Part shown: positions 15,631 through 24,808 of the stretch, piece after piece | How the letters are laid out: the number at the start of each line of letters is the position of its first letter | Numbering within the stretch: position 1 is the first letter of the stretch | Origin: Mycolicibacterium holsaticum DSM 44478 = JCM 12374 | GTDB lineage: Bacteria; Actinomycetota; Actinomycetes; Mycobacteriales; Mycobacteriaceae | DNA length: 64,000 nucleotides | Assembly: GCF_019645835.1 (NCBI RefSeq) | Contig: NZ_CP080998.1 | Location: forward strand, 5,084,001 to 5,148,000 | Reading direction: 5' to 3' | The notes under the pieces: model-generated | The model's database searches: none | Seen by the model: the letters and a program-made list of their open reading frames with translations, nothing else | Told to the model about the DNA's origin: nothing | Translations under genes and position numbers: made by a program

Positions 15631-16392
15631 TCAGCCCACCCGAGCCACCACGAAGATCCGCCGGAACGGGAAGAACGTCCTGCCGTCCGGTCGCATCGGA
15701 TACGCCTGGTTCAACAGCGGGATCAGCTCCTCGCGGAACCGCTGCCACTGCGGGTCGGTGAGCCGGCTGCGCGCCGGACGCAGCGCCGTGCCGGTGATCC
15801 ACTCCAGCACCGGATTCGGTCCGGTCAACTCGTGGACGTAGGTGCTCTCCCACGCGTCGACCGTGCAGCCGGCGTCGGTGAGCAGGCCCGCGTAGCGGGC
15901 GGGGTCGTCGACCTGACCGTCCCCGAATGGCAAGCTGCCCAACAGAGTCGACCATTCTGCGCGCCCGGCCAGTTCGTGGATCACCTGATGAGAAGGCGCA
16001 TCGAAGTTGCCCGGCACCTGGAAGGCCAACCATGAGCCCGACCCGAGTTGACGGGTCCAGCGCACCAGCAGTTCGCGATGCTCGGCGACCCAGTGCAGCG
16101 TGGCGTTGCTGAGCACCACGTCGGTGTCGGGTTGCGGGGTCCAATCGGCGATATCGCCGACATGGGCGTCCAACCCGCGCCCGCGTGCCGCCTCGACCAT
16201 TTCCGGTGAGCTGTCCCACGCCTCGATGACCGCGGACGGCCAGCGCTCGACGAGCGTGGCGGTGAGATTGCCTGGCCCGCAACCGAGATCGACCACCCGG
16301 CGCGGAGTCTCGGCGCCCACCCGCGACATCAAGTCGAAAAACGCGCGTCCGCGCTGATCGGCGAACGCCAGGTAGACGTCGGGATTCCACAT
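15631..16392 (-). CDS. tam: Trans-aconitate 2-methyltransferase family protein
   Basis: SAM-dependent class I methyltransferase of 253 residues. Motif I is [12 protein letters not shown] (about 33-44), typical of Tam, and Ser-Asn-Ala-Thr-Leu-His-Trp-Val follows near 95. Tam methylates trans-aconitate, a toxic by-product of the citrate cycle. The same gene lies beside ESX-3 in M. tuberculosis (Rv0294), which supports the name. ATG 16392 gives the standard Trp-Asn-Pro-Asp-Val-Tyr start. Related methyltransferases with other substrates cannot be fully excluded. Confidence 0.82.
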   Translation of the reverse strand: MWNPDVYLAFADQRGRAFFDLMSRVGAETPRRVVDLGCGPGNLTATLVERWPSAVIEAWDSSPEMVEAARGRGLDAHVGDIADWTPQPDTDVVLSNATLHWVAEHRELLVRWTRQLGSGSWLAFQVPGNFDAPSHQVIHELAGRAEWSTLLGSLPFGDGQVDDPARYAGLLTDAGCTVDAWESTYVHELTGPNPVLEWITGTALRPARSRLTDPQWQRFREELIPLLNQAYPMRPDGRTFFPFRRIFVVARVG

Positions 16393-16449
16393 GAGGCCAG
16401 TGTCTCACCGGCACCGGCCCGGCACCGGCGACCGCGTTACCATGCGGAC

Positions 16450-17646
16450 GTGACCACTTCGGACGCCGCCCCGGTCGATCCGCCCATCCCTGTCCCCGAT
16501 GTGCCCGGCGACGACGCCAGCTCGCGCGGCCTGCCGCGGCGCGTCGACCTCACACTGCGCCAACGTCTCATCGTCGACTCGTCGGCCGCGGCAGACGTCG
16601 CGTTGCGCACGGCAATCGCGTCCATGATCGGCGCATCGATGCTGCCCACGATCGTCGGCGCCGCGTTGCGGTCCCAATCCCGCGCGGAGGGCGACCATCT
16701 GCGCTTCTACGCCGACCTGGCCAACGAGGCCGACGCCCGGCTGTCGTTTCCCGCGCCGACCGTCGAACCGCGGATCTCCTCGCGGCCCGCCGACCCGGTC
16801 GCCGAGTGGATCGCCAAGGGGCAGGTCCACAACATCCGGTTCAACAGCAGCTTCGAGGCGGTCAACCCCGCGTTGCGTGACCGGTGCCGTGCTTACCAAC
16901 GCAACAACGTCGTGCACGCCCAGCATTGGCGCCACGACGACGGGCCGCATCCGACGCTGTGCCTGATCCACGGCTTCATGGGCTCGGCCTACCTGTTCAA
17001 CGGATTGTTCTTCTCGCTGCCGTGGTTCTACCGGTCCGGTTACGACGTGCTGCTGCTGACGCTGCCGTTCCACGGACGTCGCGCAGAACGGTTTTCCCCG
17101 TTCTCCGGTTACGGCTATTTCGCGCACGGCTTCTCGGGGTTCGCCGAGGCGATGGCCCAGGCCGTGCACGACTTCCGTTCCCTGGTCGACTACCTCGAGT
17201 ACACCGGGGTGGACCGGATCGCGCTGACCGGCATGTCGCTGGGCGGCTACACCGCCGCGTTGCTGGCCTGCGTGGACGACCGTATCCAGGCAGTGATTCC
17301 CAATGTCCCTGTGGTCACGCCGGATCGCACGGCCGACGAGTGGTTCCCGGCCAACCAGGTCATGCGGTTGCGCAACCTGCTCGCCCGCACCGACGACGAA
17401 TTGGCCGGTGCGGCAACGATGTACCCCTCACCGTTGAACTACGCGCCGGTGGTGGCCAAGGAGCGACGGCTGATCATCACCGGTCTGGGCGATCGGCTGG
17501 CCCCGCCCGAGCAGGCCGAGATGTTGTGGGAACACTGGGACCGTTGCGCATTTCACTGGTTTCCCGGTAACCACGTGTTGCACGTCAGCCAACCGGACTA
17601 CTTGCGGCGGATGACGCGTTTTCTGCGTCCGTTCATGTTCGACTGA
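16450..17646 (+). CDS. Alpha/beta hydrolase (homologous position to Rv0293c)
   Basis: The 398-residue protein has a helical N-terminal part of about 160 residues and a C-terminal alpha/beta hydrolase fold. His-Gly-Phe-Met-Gly (174-178) forms the oxyanion region. The nucleophile is Ser263 in Gly-Met-Ser-Leu-Gly-Gly, with Asp348 (Gly-Leu-Gly-Asp) and His375 (Gly-Asn-His) completing the triad. It starts with GTG 16450, divergent from tam. Its last 14 bases overlap the convergent eccE3. The neighbouring conserved gene in M. tuberculosis is Rv0293c, consistent with synteny. Substrate unknown. Confidence 0.82.
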   Translation: MTTSDAAPVDPPIPVPDVPGDDASSRGLPRRVDLTLRQRLIVDSSAAADVALRTAIASMIGASMLPTIVGAALRSQSRAEGDHLRFYADLANEADARLSFPAPTVEPRISSRPADPVAEWIAKGQVHNIRFNSSFEAVNPALRDRCRAYQRNNVVHAQHWRHDDGPHPTLCLIHGFMGSAYLFNGLFFSLPWFYRSGYDVLLLTLPFHGRRAERFSPFSGYGYFAHGFSGFAEAMAQAVHDFRSLVDYLEYTGVDRIALTGMSLGGYTAALLACVDDRIQAVIPNVPVVTPDRTADEWFPANQVMRLRNLLARTDDELAGAATMYPSPLNYAPVVAKERRLIITGLGDRLAPPEQAEMLWEHWDRCAFHWFPGNHVLHVSQPDYLRRMTRFLRPFMFD

Positions 17647-18547
17647 GCTCGCTGAACGACCCGACCGGCCAGTCGATCCGGTCCAACAGCCCGGTCGGCA
17701 GTGGGCTGGTCGCAAGGTCGAGCCGCTCGGCGGTCCGCGGGTCCAACGCGTTGAGCAACGGCCGCTGGATGCCCGGATGCGCGGTCAGGCCAGCCAGTGG
17801 CACACCCCGAACGGCCTGCGGGGTGCGGAACGCGCACACCGCTGTGACCGTCAGATGGGTTGCGGTACCGGCGAACTCCACCGCCGTCCACGTTTCGGTG
17901 GGCCGCGACCACACCTCGCTCAACCGGTCGGGCAGCCGATCGTCGACCGGGATGCCGTATGCCGACACCACGCCGTGCTCGTCGTGCACTGCGCGCCACT
18001 TTTCCCGGCCCGGCCCGGCGGGCGGGTCGGCGACGTCGACGATGGCGGCCTGCAGACCGGTCTCGCGGAGATGGTCGGCCAGCCGTCGGCCGAGGACCTC
18101 GGTGGTGGCCAGCAACGGCAGTTCGGGTGACCGGGCCATCAGCGCGGTGAGGTTGTCAGCGGCGTTGAGCGTCAGGCTGATCCACGTCGTGCGCACACCG
18201 GCCTGGTCACGGCTGGTGACGCGCACCTTCTGGCACCGGACCCCGAAGCGTTCGACGTAACCGGCCACCAGCGGCAAGGACAGCCCCACCGCGTTCGGGT
18301 CGTCGATACGCAGCAACACCGTGGCTTCGTTGGAGGGCTGCAGCTTGGGTGTGGAGTGGTTGCGCCGCCACACCGCGATATGGCGTGCGAGCCTGGTCGT
18401 CAGGAAAAGCCCACCCCACCTGGCGAATACCGCGACCACCACGGCGACGGCCACGCCAAGGACCCAACGGTCGGTGGTGGAGTCGAATGGATAGGCCATC
18501 GCCGCGGCAACGATAGCCAGCAGCGTCAACGCCAGTCGGATGGTCAC
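17633..18547 (-). CDS. eccE3: ESX-3 membrane component EccE3
   Basis: Peripheral subunit of the ESX-3 (type VII) inner-membrane complex. The 304-residue product has two N-terminal membrane helices (about 3-20 and 27-45) and a cytosolic/periplasmic mixed domain typical of EccE. I chose GTG 18547, which overlaps the mycP3 stop as GTGA and follows GGAGG at 8 bases. A much longer upstream frame to 19129 is a shadow of mycP3. It is the last gene of the ESX-3 operon, as in M. tuberculosis (Rv0292). Confidence 0.9.
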   Translation of the reverse strand: MTIRLALTLLAIVAAAMAYPFDSTTDRWVLGVAVAVVVAVFARWGGLFLTTRLARHIAVWRRNHSTPKLQPSNEATVLLRIDDPNAVGLSLPLVAGYVERFGVRCQKVRVTSRDQAGVRTTWISLTLNAADNLTALMARSPELPLLATTEVLGRRLADHLRETGLQAAIVDVADPPAGPGREKWRAVHDEHGVVSAYGIPVDDRLPDRLSEVWSRPTETWTAVEFAGTATHLTVTAVCAFRTPQAVRGVPLAGLTAHPGIQRPLLNALDPRTAERLDLATSPLPTGLLDRIDWPVGSFSELSRT

Positions 18548-19968
18548 TTCGAATGCCTCCCAGGTGCGGCCTGCGCCGCGGTGTTTCGCTTGCGTTGGGC
18601 AGCGACCGCGGCAGTGGCGGCGGCGGCCAGGGCCAGCACGCCGGTGCCGACGAACGCGACGGTGCGTGGGGTGGATTCGGCAGCCGGCGGCTGTGGCGGC
18701 GCGGCTACCGGTTTGGGTTTGGGTTCGGCTGTGCCGATATCGCCTGCGGAGCTGACATCCCATGTCAGCGCCGCGACCGGATCGACGAGGCCCGCGCCGG
18801 TCAGGTTGGACGGTGCCCGGGCGGCGCCTTGTGCGCTGGCCGTCAGCCGGTCGATGACCTGCTGTGCGGTCAGTTCGGGAAATCGACTGCGCACCAACGC
18901 GGCAGCGCCTGCGACGTAGGCCGAGGCGAAGCTCGAACTGTTGAGCCCGAACAATTCGCCACGGTCGTTGGGTAGCGCGTTGGCCAGCCCGCCGCCCTCG
19001 GCGTTGCCGACCGAGGTGATGTTCTCGCCGGGCGCCGCGATGCCCACCCACGGGCCGGCCATCGTGAACTCCGAGGGCTGCCCTGCGGTGTTGACCGAAC
19101 CCACCGACAGCACGTAGGGCTGCCACCACGACGGGATCGACACCGATGTCACGCCCGTCCAGTTGCGTGGATCCTCCGGACGGCCGGGATCCGACAGCGG
19201 GTTGGACGGGCAGGCCGAGCCGGGGTTCAGCCCGGCCCGGTTGTTGCCTGCCGCGGCGACGATCACCGCGTCCTTGTCGACGGCGGCATAACGCAACGCG
19301 GCGCCGAGTTCGTTCTGGTCGACCGCCTCGTTCGCCCGAAGACAGGTGACCGCGGAGATGGTGATGACACGCGCACCCAGGTCCGCCGCGCGGACGACTG
19401 CCCTTGCCAGCGTGGCGACGTCGTGGGCGACGCGCGCGGTGGCCGGGTCCTCGCCGGTGTCGCGTGGCGCGAACCGCGCCGAGGTCGAGCGGATGGCCAG
19501 CACGCGCGCGCCCGGTGCGACGCCGGAGAAGCCGTCGGGACCGGGTTGGCCGGCGATGACGCCGGCCACCAGCGTTCCGTGCCCGTCGCAGTCGGAGCGC
19601 CCGTCGGTCGACTCGACGAAGTCACCGCCCGGTTCGACGTTCGGCAGTCGCGGCCCGGGCTGTACCCCGGTGTCGATCACCGCGACGAGTTGGCCCTCAC
19701 CGCGGCTGAATTCCCATGCGCCGCCGACGTTTAACATCGCCTGGTTCGGGTTGATCGCGCCGGGATCGGTGCCGGGCAGCACGCCGGTGGTGACGCACGG
19801 GCCGCGCTGGGCCATCGGCTGCACGGGTCCTGCGCTGCCCGACGGCGGGGCGGCCGCGGGGTCGATCTCCGGCGGCGTGATCGCCAGCGCCGCAGGGCAG
19901 CTCACCACCGCGACAGCCAGCGGAGCCGTCGCAGCCGGGAGAATCCGACGCCACCCGATGCGATTCAC
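18544..19968 (-). CDS. mycP3: Mycosin-3, ESX-3 subtilisin-like membrane protease
   Basis: The 474-residue protease has a signal peptide (to about residue 29), a catalytic subtilase domain and a C-terminal membrane helix (about 435-455) with a basic tail. The triad is Asp99 (Ala-Val-Ile-Asp-Thr-Gly), His130 (Gly-His-Gly-Thr) and Ser346 (Ser-Ser-Ser-Phe-Ala), with oxyanion Asn in Ala-Gly-Asn-Asn near 242. Two Cys in the mature N-terminal part fit a disulfide. Mycosins stabilise and cap the ESX membrane complex on its periplasmic face. Confidence 0.95.
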   Translation of the reverse strand: MNRIGWRRILPAATAPLAVAVVSCPAALAITPPEIDPAAAPPSGSAGPVQPMAQRGPCVTTGVLPGTDPGAINPNQAMLNVGGAWEFSRGEGQLVAVIDTGVQPGPRLPNVEPGGDFVESTDGRSDCDGHGTLVAGVIAGQPGPDGFSGVAPGARVLAIRSTSARFAPRDTGEDPATARVAHDVATLARAVVRAADLGARVITISAVTCLRANEAVDQNELGAALRYAAVDKDAVIVAAAGNNRAGLNPGSACPSNPLSDPGRPEDPRNWTGVTSVSIPSWWQPYVLSVGSVNTAGQPSEFTMAGPWVGIAAPGENITSVGNAEGGGLANALPNDRGELFGLNSSSFASAYVAGAAALVRSRFPELTAQQVIDRLTASAQGAARAPSNLTGAGLVDPVAALTWDVSSAGDIGTAEPKPKPVAAPPQPPAAESTPRTVAFVGTGVLALAAAATAAVAAQRKRNTAAQAAPGRHSK

Positions 19969-19975
19969 CGAAGCC

Positions 19976-21406
19976 TCATCGGTTCAACACCCAGGCGAAC
20001 AGTCCGACCAGATAAGCCAGCACCGGGATCAGCGACGCGTCGACGGCCGAGGCCACGAACCCGACCAGGCGCCGCATCGGCAGCGAGTAGGTGTCCGGCG
20101 AAGCCACCTGCGGGAACATTGCCGCGATCACCCACACCACCGTCACCGCGGCTGACGCGGCAAGCGCCCACCATGCCGCGGTGTAGCGGCCCTCCGCGAT
20201 GAACGCCGCGAGGAACGCGGTCGCCATGAGCAGCGGCTGGCTCAGCAGCCACGCCTTGCACGGCGCCGAGTCCCACACCCTGGCCTTCAACACCGTCCCC
20301 AATGCCACCGCCCCGACGACGTACCACGTCCAATTCGAAACACCTTGTGGTGCAGCCAGGATCAGCGCACCGGCGGTGATCAGCAGTACGCCACCGGCGA
20401 TGAATCCGGTTTGATGGGAGTCGCTGATCCGCACCCGACGCGGCAGGTCCCGAAGCACCGTGATCGACGGCGCCGACGGCGCCGGATCCCCGGGGGCCGG
20501 GATCACCGGCACGGGCAGCCGCGACCACAACGCGGACAGTTGCGGCGCCTGCACGATCGCCAGCAGCGCCAACACCACCAGCACCGATCCGATGACCACC
20601 CAGTTCAGCTCCCAGATCGCCGCGGCGCCACCGGTGATCAGAGCGCCCAACCCGACGACGCTGGCCGCGGTGAACACCGCGATGCCGCGCTCGGCGACGG
20701 TGATGGCAACGATGGACCACGCCGTGACGCCCGCGGCGGCGAGTAACACCTGCGACGGGCCGAACTCGCCCGGCACGGCCAGTGCGAGCGCCGCGGCGAT
20801 CGGGGCCAACGCGGTCACCGACATCGCTGTGGCGAACCGGTGAAACGGCGCCCTGGTCAGCAGCGCGGTCAGCACCGTCAACGCCGCGACGCCCGCCGCC
20901 GCGAACAGGCCCCCGTCGCCACCGTTGACGATGCGGTGCGCGGTAGCCAAGGCGGTGGCGACCAGGGTGAACCCGATGACCGCGACGCCCGCGCCCCGCA
21001 TGATGTGCGGTGCGCCCCAGGGCCGTTCTCGCGCAGCGGAGAAGATGACCGTCGCGTCGCCGATGTCCTCGACGATCCGCGGAGCCGGGGGCCCCGCCGG
21101 GACGGGTTGCAGTGCAAGCAGATCGCCGTCCACGACGCCGACGGTGTCCAGCGTCGCATCGAGGCTGAACGGTGCGCCGCCGACCGGGGCGAGCGAAAGC
21201 GGTACCGGTGGGTGCTCGCCGTCGCCGTCGGCCGCCATCGCCATTCGCCGTACGGCGGGCAGCACCTCGCGCAGCGGCAACTCGGTCGGCAGCACCATGT
21301 CGGTGACACGGCCCTTACCGCCGTCACCGACGGCGAGGACCGCGACGCGGACGATCGGCATCGCCTTCAGCGACGCGCTGCCGTTCAATGAACTGTGTGA
21401 CGCCAT
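19976..21406 (-). CDS. eccD3: ESX-3 membrane channel component EccD3
   Basis: EccD is the multi-pass subunit that lines the ESX membrane pore. The product has an N-terminal ubiquitin-like domain (about 15-100, with [10 protein letters not shown]) and eleven or so membrane helices from about residue 130. ATG 21406 gives 476 residues, close to the family length, but no clear ribosome site precedes it; a later Met before Pro-Ile-Val-Arg is an alternative. The start lies inside the end of espG3 (22-base overlap), indicating translational coupling. Confidence 0.92.
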   Translation of the reverse strand: MASHSSLNGSASLKAMPIVRVAVLAVGDGGKGRVTDMVLPTELPLREVLPAVRRMAMAADGDGEHPPVPLSLAPVGGAPFSLDATLDTVGVVDGDLLALQPVPAGPPAPRIVEDIGDATVIFSAARERPWGAPHIMRGAGVAVIGFTLVATALATAHRIVNGGDGGLFAAAGVAALTVLTALLTRAPFHRFATAMSVTALAPIAAALALAVPGEFGPSQVLLAAAGVTAWSIVAITVAERGIAVFTAASVVGLGALITGGAAAIWELNWVVIGSVLVVLALLAIVQAPQLSALWSRLPVPVIPAPGDPAPSAPSITVLRDLPRRVRISDSHQTGFIAGGVLLITAGALILAAPQGVSNWTWYVVGAVALGTVLKARVWDSAPCKAWLLSQPLLMATAFLAAFIAEGRYTAAWWALAASAAVTVVWVIAAMFPQVASPDTYSLPMRRLVGFVASAVDASLIPVLAYLVGLFAWVLNR

Positions 21407-22257
21407 CTCTGGTGTTCCGTTCTCTGGTCGAGGTTGAAGTCTCGAATCAACTGCAATTGCGGGAACCACGCGCCGTCAGGCAGGGTCGCGGTCAGCCGCT
21501 CGATCGCGGTCGCGATCGCAAGGGAAGTGCCCGACGTGAACGTGGACACCCATTCACCGTCGTAGGCGCGCGACGGGTACACCAGTATGCGTCCGGCGCT
21601 CGTGTCGACGACGCTGACGCCGACGTCCGTGCTGACGCGGTGCCCGTCGCGGTGGTCACCGGCCACGATCTCGACGTAGCTGCGGCTGGGTGTGTATGCG
21701 GCCTCGACCACCGGCAGCGCCGACACCGGAATACCGAGGAAGTCAACCACTTCGGTGAGCGTCGCACCGTTGCGCAGCTGCTCGTCGGCGCGGGCCCCGA
21801 TGCGCGCGGGGATGGTGAACTCCTCGAACGTCGCCGGTGAGCGCCGGGTAAGACCTGCGGTCAGCACCGGCACCAGCGCCTGCGGATGGTCGATCTCCAG
21901 CGCCGTGAACGTCACCAGCCCGCCGCTGCGCAGCGCCACGATGGTCTGGTCCTCACGGCGCCCGACGTGTCCGCGCAGCATGTTGCCCGACCCGCTGACG
22001 AACCTCAGCTCCAGCCAGCGTCGCGGCCGGCAGGTGAGCGTGATCCAGTGACGGACATCGGGATTGACGACACCGTCCGCGGTGATCAGTCCCAGCTCCG
22101 CCAGTTCCGCGGTGAGCCTGGCTTCGGCCGCCGGACGCGCTGCATGGTCGCTGTAGGGCGGTGTGATGGCGAGCACCCAGGGAAAGCTCCCGGCGTTCAA
22201 CACATCAGCGATGAACCAGGCCTGCTCCGCGGTCAGTTCGACTGCGTTAGCAGACAC
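21385..22257 (-). CDS. espG3: ESX-3 secretion chaperone EspG3
   Basis: Cytosolic chaperone of 290 residues that binds the tip of PE-PPE heterodimers of its own ESX system and delivers them to the membrane complex. The N-terminal stretch [13 protein letters not shown] and the central beta-sheet pattern match the EspG family. It starts with GTG 22257. Its place between esxH and eccD3 is the conserved ESX-3 order, and its client is expected to be the PE5-PPE4 pair encoded here. Confidence 0.92.
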   Translation of the reverse strand: MSANAVELTAEQAWFIADVLNAGSFPWVLAITPPYSDHAARPAAEARLTAELAELGLITADGVVNPDVRHWITLTCRPRRWLELRFVSGSGNMLRGHVGRREDQTIVALRSGGLVTFTALEIDHPQALVPVLTAGLTRRSPATFEEFTIPARIGARADEQLRNGATLTEVVDFLGIPVSALPVVEAAYTPSRSYVEIVAGDHRDGHRVSTDVGVSVVDTSAGRILVYPSRAYDGEWVSTFTSGTSLAIATAIERLTATLPDGAWFPQLQLIRDFNLDQRTEHQRWRHTVH

Positions 22258-22263
22258 CGAAAT

Positions 22264-22554
22264 TCAGCCGCCCCACTTGGCGCCTTCGGCGGCGTCGCGC
22301 GCGCTCATCGCCATGGTGTTGGTCTCGTGGGTGGTGGCCATGGCGCGGTACGCCCGGACCAGTTCCTCCATGGCGACGTTCCACTGCGCCTGCCAAGCCT
22401 GGTAGGTCATGGCGGTATCGCCCTGCCATGCCGCGGCCAGCGCTGCCTGCTCGCTGGCGACGTCGGTGCCGACGGCGTGCAGCGCACCGGCGTATCCGGC
22501 CATCTCACCCGCGTGCGCCAGCATCGCCGGGTAGTTGTACATGATCTGGGACAT
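22264..22554 (-). CDS. esxH: ESX-3 substrate EsxH (TB10.4 homologue)
   Basis: WXG100 protein of 96 residues that pairs with EsxG. The start Met-Ser-Gln-Ile-Met-Tyr-Asn-Tyr-Pro and the end Ala-Lys-Trp-Gly-Gly are nearly identical to the M. tuberculosis TB10.4 protein as I remember it. The WXG turn is Trp-Gln-Gly (about 43-45), between two helices. The EsxG-EsxH dimer is the hallmark ESX-3 substrate. The gene follows esxG by 28 bases with an AGGGAGA-type ribosome site. Confidence 0.96.
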   Translation of the reverse strand: MSQIMYNYPAMLAHAGEMAGYAGALHAVGTDVASEQAALAAAWQGDTAMTYQAWQAQWNVAMEELVRAYRAMATTHETNTMAMSARDAAEGAKWGG

Positions 22555-22582
22555 CAGGATCTCCCTCTGGTCAGTTCGTGGT

Positions 22583-22876
22583 TCAGATGCCGGTGTAGGT
22601 GCTGGCGTTGGCTGCGTCCTGAGCGACGTAGCTGCCCGCGGCGTCGCCGAGGTTGACCTGCGCGATGTCCAGCAGCGAGTTGACCCGCGCGGAGACCTCG
22701 AGGAACCGGGCGTGCGCGGCCTGGAAGGCGGCGCTGGACTCGCCGATGTGGAAGGCCTGCGCCGACTGGGCAGCCTGCTCGGCCTGCGCGATCGTGCTGC
22801 GCATCAGCGCGGCCTTGGCGGAAAACGCCGCCTCCGACGATACGAGTTGCGGGATGTGAGCGTCTAAGAGGCTCAT
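22583..22876 (-). CDS. esxG: ESX-3 substrate EsxG (TB9.8 homologue)
   Basis: Helical hairpin partner of EsxH, 97 residues. The N-terminus [11 protein letters not shown] matches M. tuberculosis EsxG as I remember it. A true Trp-x-Gly is replaced by His-Ile-Gly, as is normal for EsxG. The C-terminal secretion signal Tyr-x-x-x-Asp is seen as Tyr-Val-Ala-Gln-Asp, so this member carries the export signal for the dimer. Confidence 0.96.
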   Translation of the reverse strand: MSLLDAHIPQLVSSEAAFSAKAALMRSTIAQAEQAAQSAQAFHIGESSAAFQAAHARFLEVSARVNSLLDIAQVNLGDAAGSYVAQDAANASTYTGI

Positions 22877-22922
22877 GGATTTACCTTTCGGATTGTCGTA
22901 ACTGGGCGGTCGGTCGGTCTTC

Positions 22923-24497
22923 TCAGTTGCGCGAGCCCCCTTCTGTGTCCCAGTCGCCGGGCAGCAGCGGCTCGGTCGGGCCGCCGCCGAACGGGTCGCC
23001 GGCCAGTTCGGTCAGCCCAGCCGCTCCTTCGGTTTCCGGTTTGGTGGCCGCTCCGGTGAAACCCATCGGGCCCGCGCCCTTGTCGGATGCGCTCACCCGC
23101 GGTTTGCGGACCGGCTCCGGCGGCGTGTCCTCCGGGCCGGGTTCGTAGTCCATGTACGCGTCGGCGTACTGGCGTTCGTGCACCGGGGCCGCGCGGCGCC
23201 GCCGCGCCTTGCGTTTGGCCAGCGCTGCCGCCGCGGCCGCGGCGGCAGCGGATGCGGCGATATCGGATGCGGGTGCCTTGGCTCCGGCGCCCTCGCGCAG
23301 GGTGGGCGTGAAACCCTCGTCGGGGCCGGGACCCGCCACGGCGTACGGCACCACCGGTGCGGCGGCCGCGGCGGCCACGCCGCCCGCGGGTGCGGCGCCG
23401 GCGGCCACCGATGCGGCAGGCGCCGCGGGGGCGGCGGGCACCGTCGGGGCGACCGTGGCGGCCACCGGCATCGGGTCGGCGCGCTGCGCGGGTGCCGATG
23501 AGGGCGCCTGCTGCGGCGCGGGAGCGGCTTCGGGCACCGGCGCGACGGGCGGGTTGAGGTACTGGTGCAGGAAGTAGCCGCCGATGCCCAGCGCCAGCGG
23601 GGCCATCCACGTCGTCAGCAGCAGGTTGGGATAGGTGACCGAAGCGCCGACCCACGAGACAGCCTGGTAGGCAACGGCCATCAGGAACGGGCCGTAGGCG
23701 ACCAGCGTCGGGCCGGGATTGGTCAGCAGCCCGACGATCAGCTGCTGGGTGTTACCGATCGGATCGGCCATGAATTCGATGATGGGCTCGAACAGCTGAT
23801 AGACGTACTGCCCGTAGGCCTGGTAGATCTGGCCGACGAACCGCAACAGCTGCGCGATGATGTCCGAGTTCGCCAGCGCCGAACCCGAATCGGCCGCGGT
23901 CGCCTGCGCGAACGACTGCTGCGTCGTCGCCGCCGCCGCTCCGGCCTCCCCCACGCCGGGGGTGAGCACGAACGGGGCGGGCGGGGTGGTCGGGCTGGCG
24001 GCCACCGCGGCACCCGACACCGCCTGGTACGTGCTCATCGTCGTCGCGGCCTGGATCCACATCCGCACGTAGTTGGCTTCGTTGACGGCGATCGGAATGG
24101 TGTTGATGCCAAGGAAGTTGGTGGCGATCAGCGTCGCTTGGGTGGTGCGGTTCAACGCCAGCTCGGCGAGGGTGGGCATCATCGCCAAGGCTGTGGAGTA
24201 CGCGGCCGCCGCCGCCTCGTGCTGAGCGGCGCTCGCCGCGCTGTTGGCGCTTGCCTGCGCCAGCCAGGCCAGATACGGCGCGTGGGCCGCGACGTACTGC
24301 TCGGCGCTCGGACCCTCCCACGCACCGCTCTGCACCGCGCCGAGCAGACCGGTCAATTCCGCGGCGGCGGTGGAGTATTCGGTAGCCAGCGCCTGCCACG
24401 CCCCCGCGGCCGCCAGCAGCGAACCCGGCCCTGGGCCGCTGCTCAGCATCGCCGAATGCACCTCCGGAGGAAGCGCCATCCAGATGGGGGCGGTCAT
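22923..24497 (-). CDS. PPE4: PPE family protein PPE4, ESX-3 substrate
   Basis: The 524-residue PPE protein has the N-terminal PPE domain (about 1-175) with Ile-Trp-Met-Ala-Leu-Pro-Pro-Glu near the start and the WxG-type Trp-Glu-Gly near residue 60. A hydrophobic middle region follows. The C-terminal 200 residues are low in complexity (Ala/Pro, a basic Lys-Arg-Lys-Ala-Arg-Arg-Arg stretch) and acidic at the end. It starts 2 bases after the PE5 stop, so the PE-PPE pair is made together; export by ESX-3 via EspG3 is expected. Confidence 0.92.
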   Translation of the reverse strand: MTAPIWMALPPEVHSAMLSSGPGPGSLLAAAGAWQALATEYSTAAAELTGLLGAVQSGAWEGPSAEQYVAAHAPYLAWLAQASANSAASAAQHEAAAAAYSTALAMMPTLAELALNRTTQATLIATNFLGINTIPIAVNEANYVRMWIQAATTMSTYQAVSGAAVAASPTTPPAPFVLTPGVGEAGAAAATTQQSFAQATAADSGSALANSDIIAQLLRFVGQIYQAYGQYVYQLFEPIIEFMADPIGNTQQLIVGLLTNPGPTLVAYGPFLMAVAYQAVSWVGASVTYPNLLLTTWMAPLALGIGGYFLHQYLNPPVAPVPEAAPAPQQAPSSAPAQRADPMPVAATVAPTVPAAPAAPAASVAAGAAPAGGVAAAAAAPVVPYAVAGPGPDEGFTPTLREGAGAKAPASDIAASAAAAAAAAALAKRKARRRRAAPVHERQYADAYMDYEPGPEDTPPEPVRKPRVSASDKGAGPMGFTGAATKPETEGAAGLTELAGDPFGGGPTEPLLPGDWDTEGGSRN

Positions 24498-24499
24498 GG

Positions 24500-24808
24500 T
24501 CAGCTACCCGACACCAGATACGACGAAGCGGCCATCGCATCACCGGCGGCATAGCTTGCCGCCGATTCTCCGACGCCGACACCGGCTCTTCCGAGCTCTT
24601 CGACACCTTGGGCAGCCATCGTATTGTGCTGCACGCCATGGGCACTGAAGCCGGCTGCGGTCTGCAGCGAGACCGCGTCGGCGGCGGGCGGTACCACGGT
24701 GGTGACCAGAGGTGCGGCTGCCGCGTGGGCGGCGGCCAGCCGGGCGGTCAGCCCTTCGACGGCAGCGCTGGCCGCGGTCAGGCCTTCGGGCACTACACGC
24801 AGAGTCAT
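24500..24808 (-). CDS. PE5: PE family protein PE5, ESX-3 substrate
   Basis: The 102-residue protein consists of just a PE domain, forming a helical hairpin with PPE4. It has the general secretion motif Tyr-x-x-x-Asp near the C-terminus (Tyr-Ala-Ala-Gly-Asp). ATG 24808 overlaps the eccC3 stop in the arrangement TGATG. PE5-PPE4 is reported to be needed for siderophore-iron use in mycobacteria. An upstream extension of this frame is a shadow of eccC3. Confidence 0.93.
   Translation of the reverse strand: MTLRVVPEGLTAASAAVEGLTARLAAAHAAAAPLVTTVVPPAADAVSLQTAAGFSAHGVQHNTMAAQGVEELGRAGVGVGESAASYAAGDAMAASSYLVSGS

Noticed and set aside
18548..19129. N-terminal extension of eccE3
   Set aside because: It lies wholly within mycP3, and a GGAGG site with GTG at 18547 gives the known EccE length.
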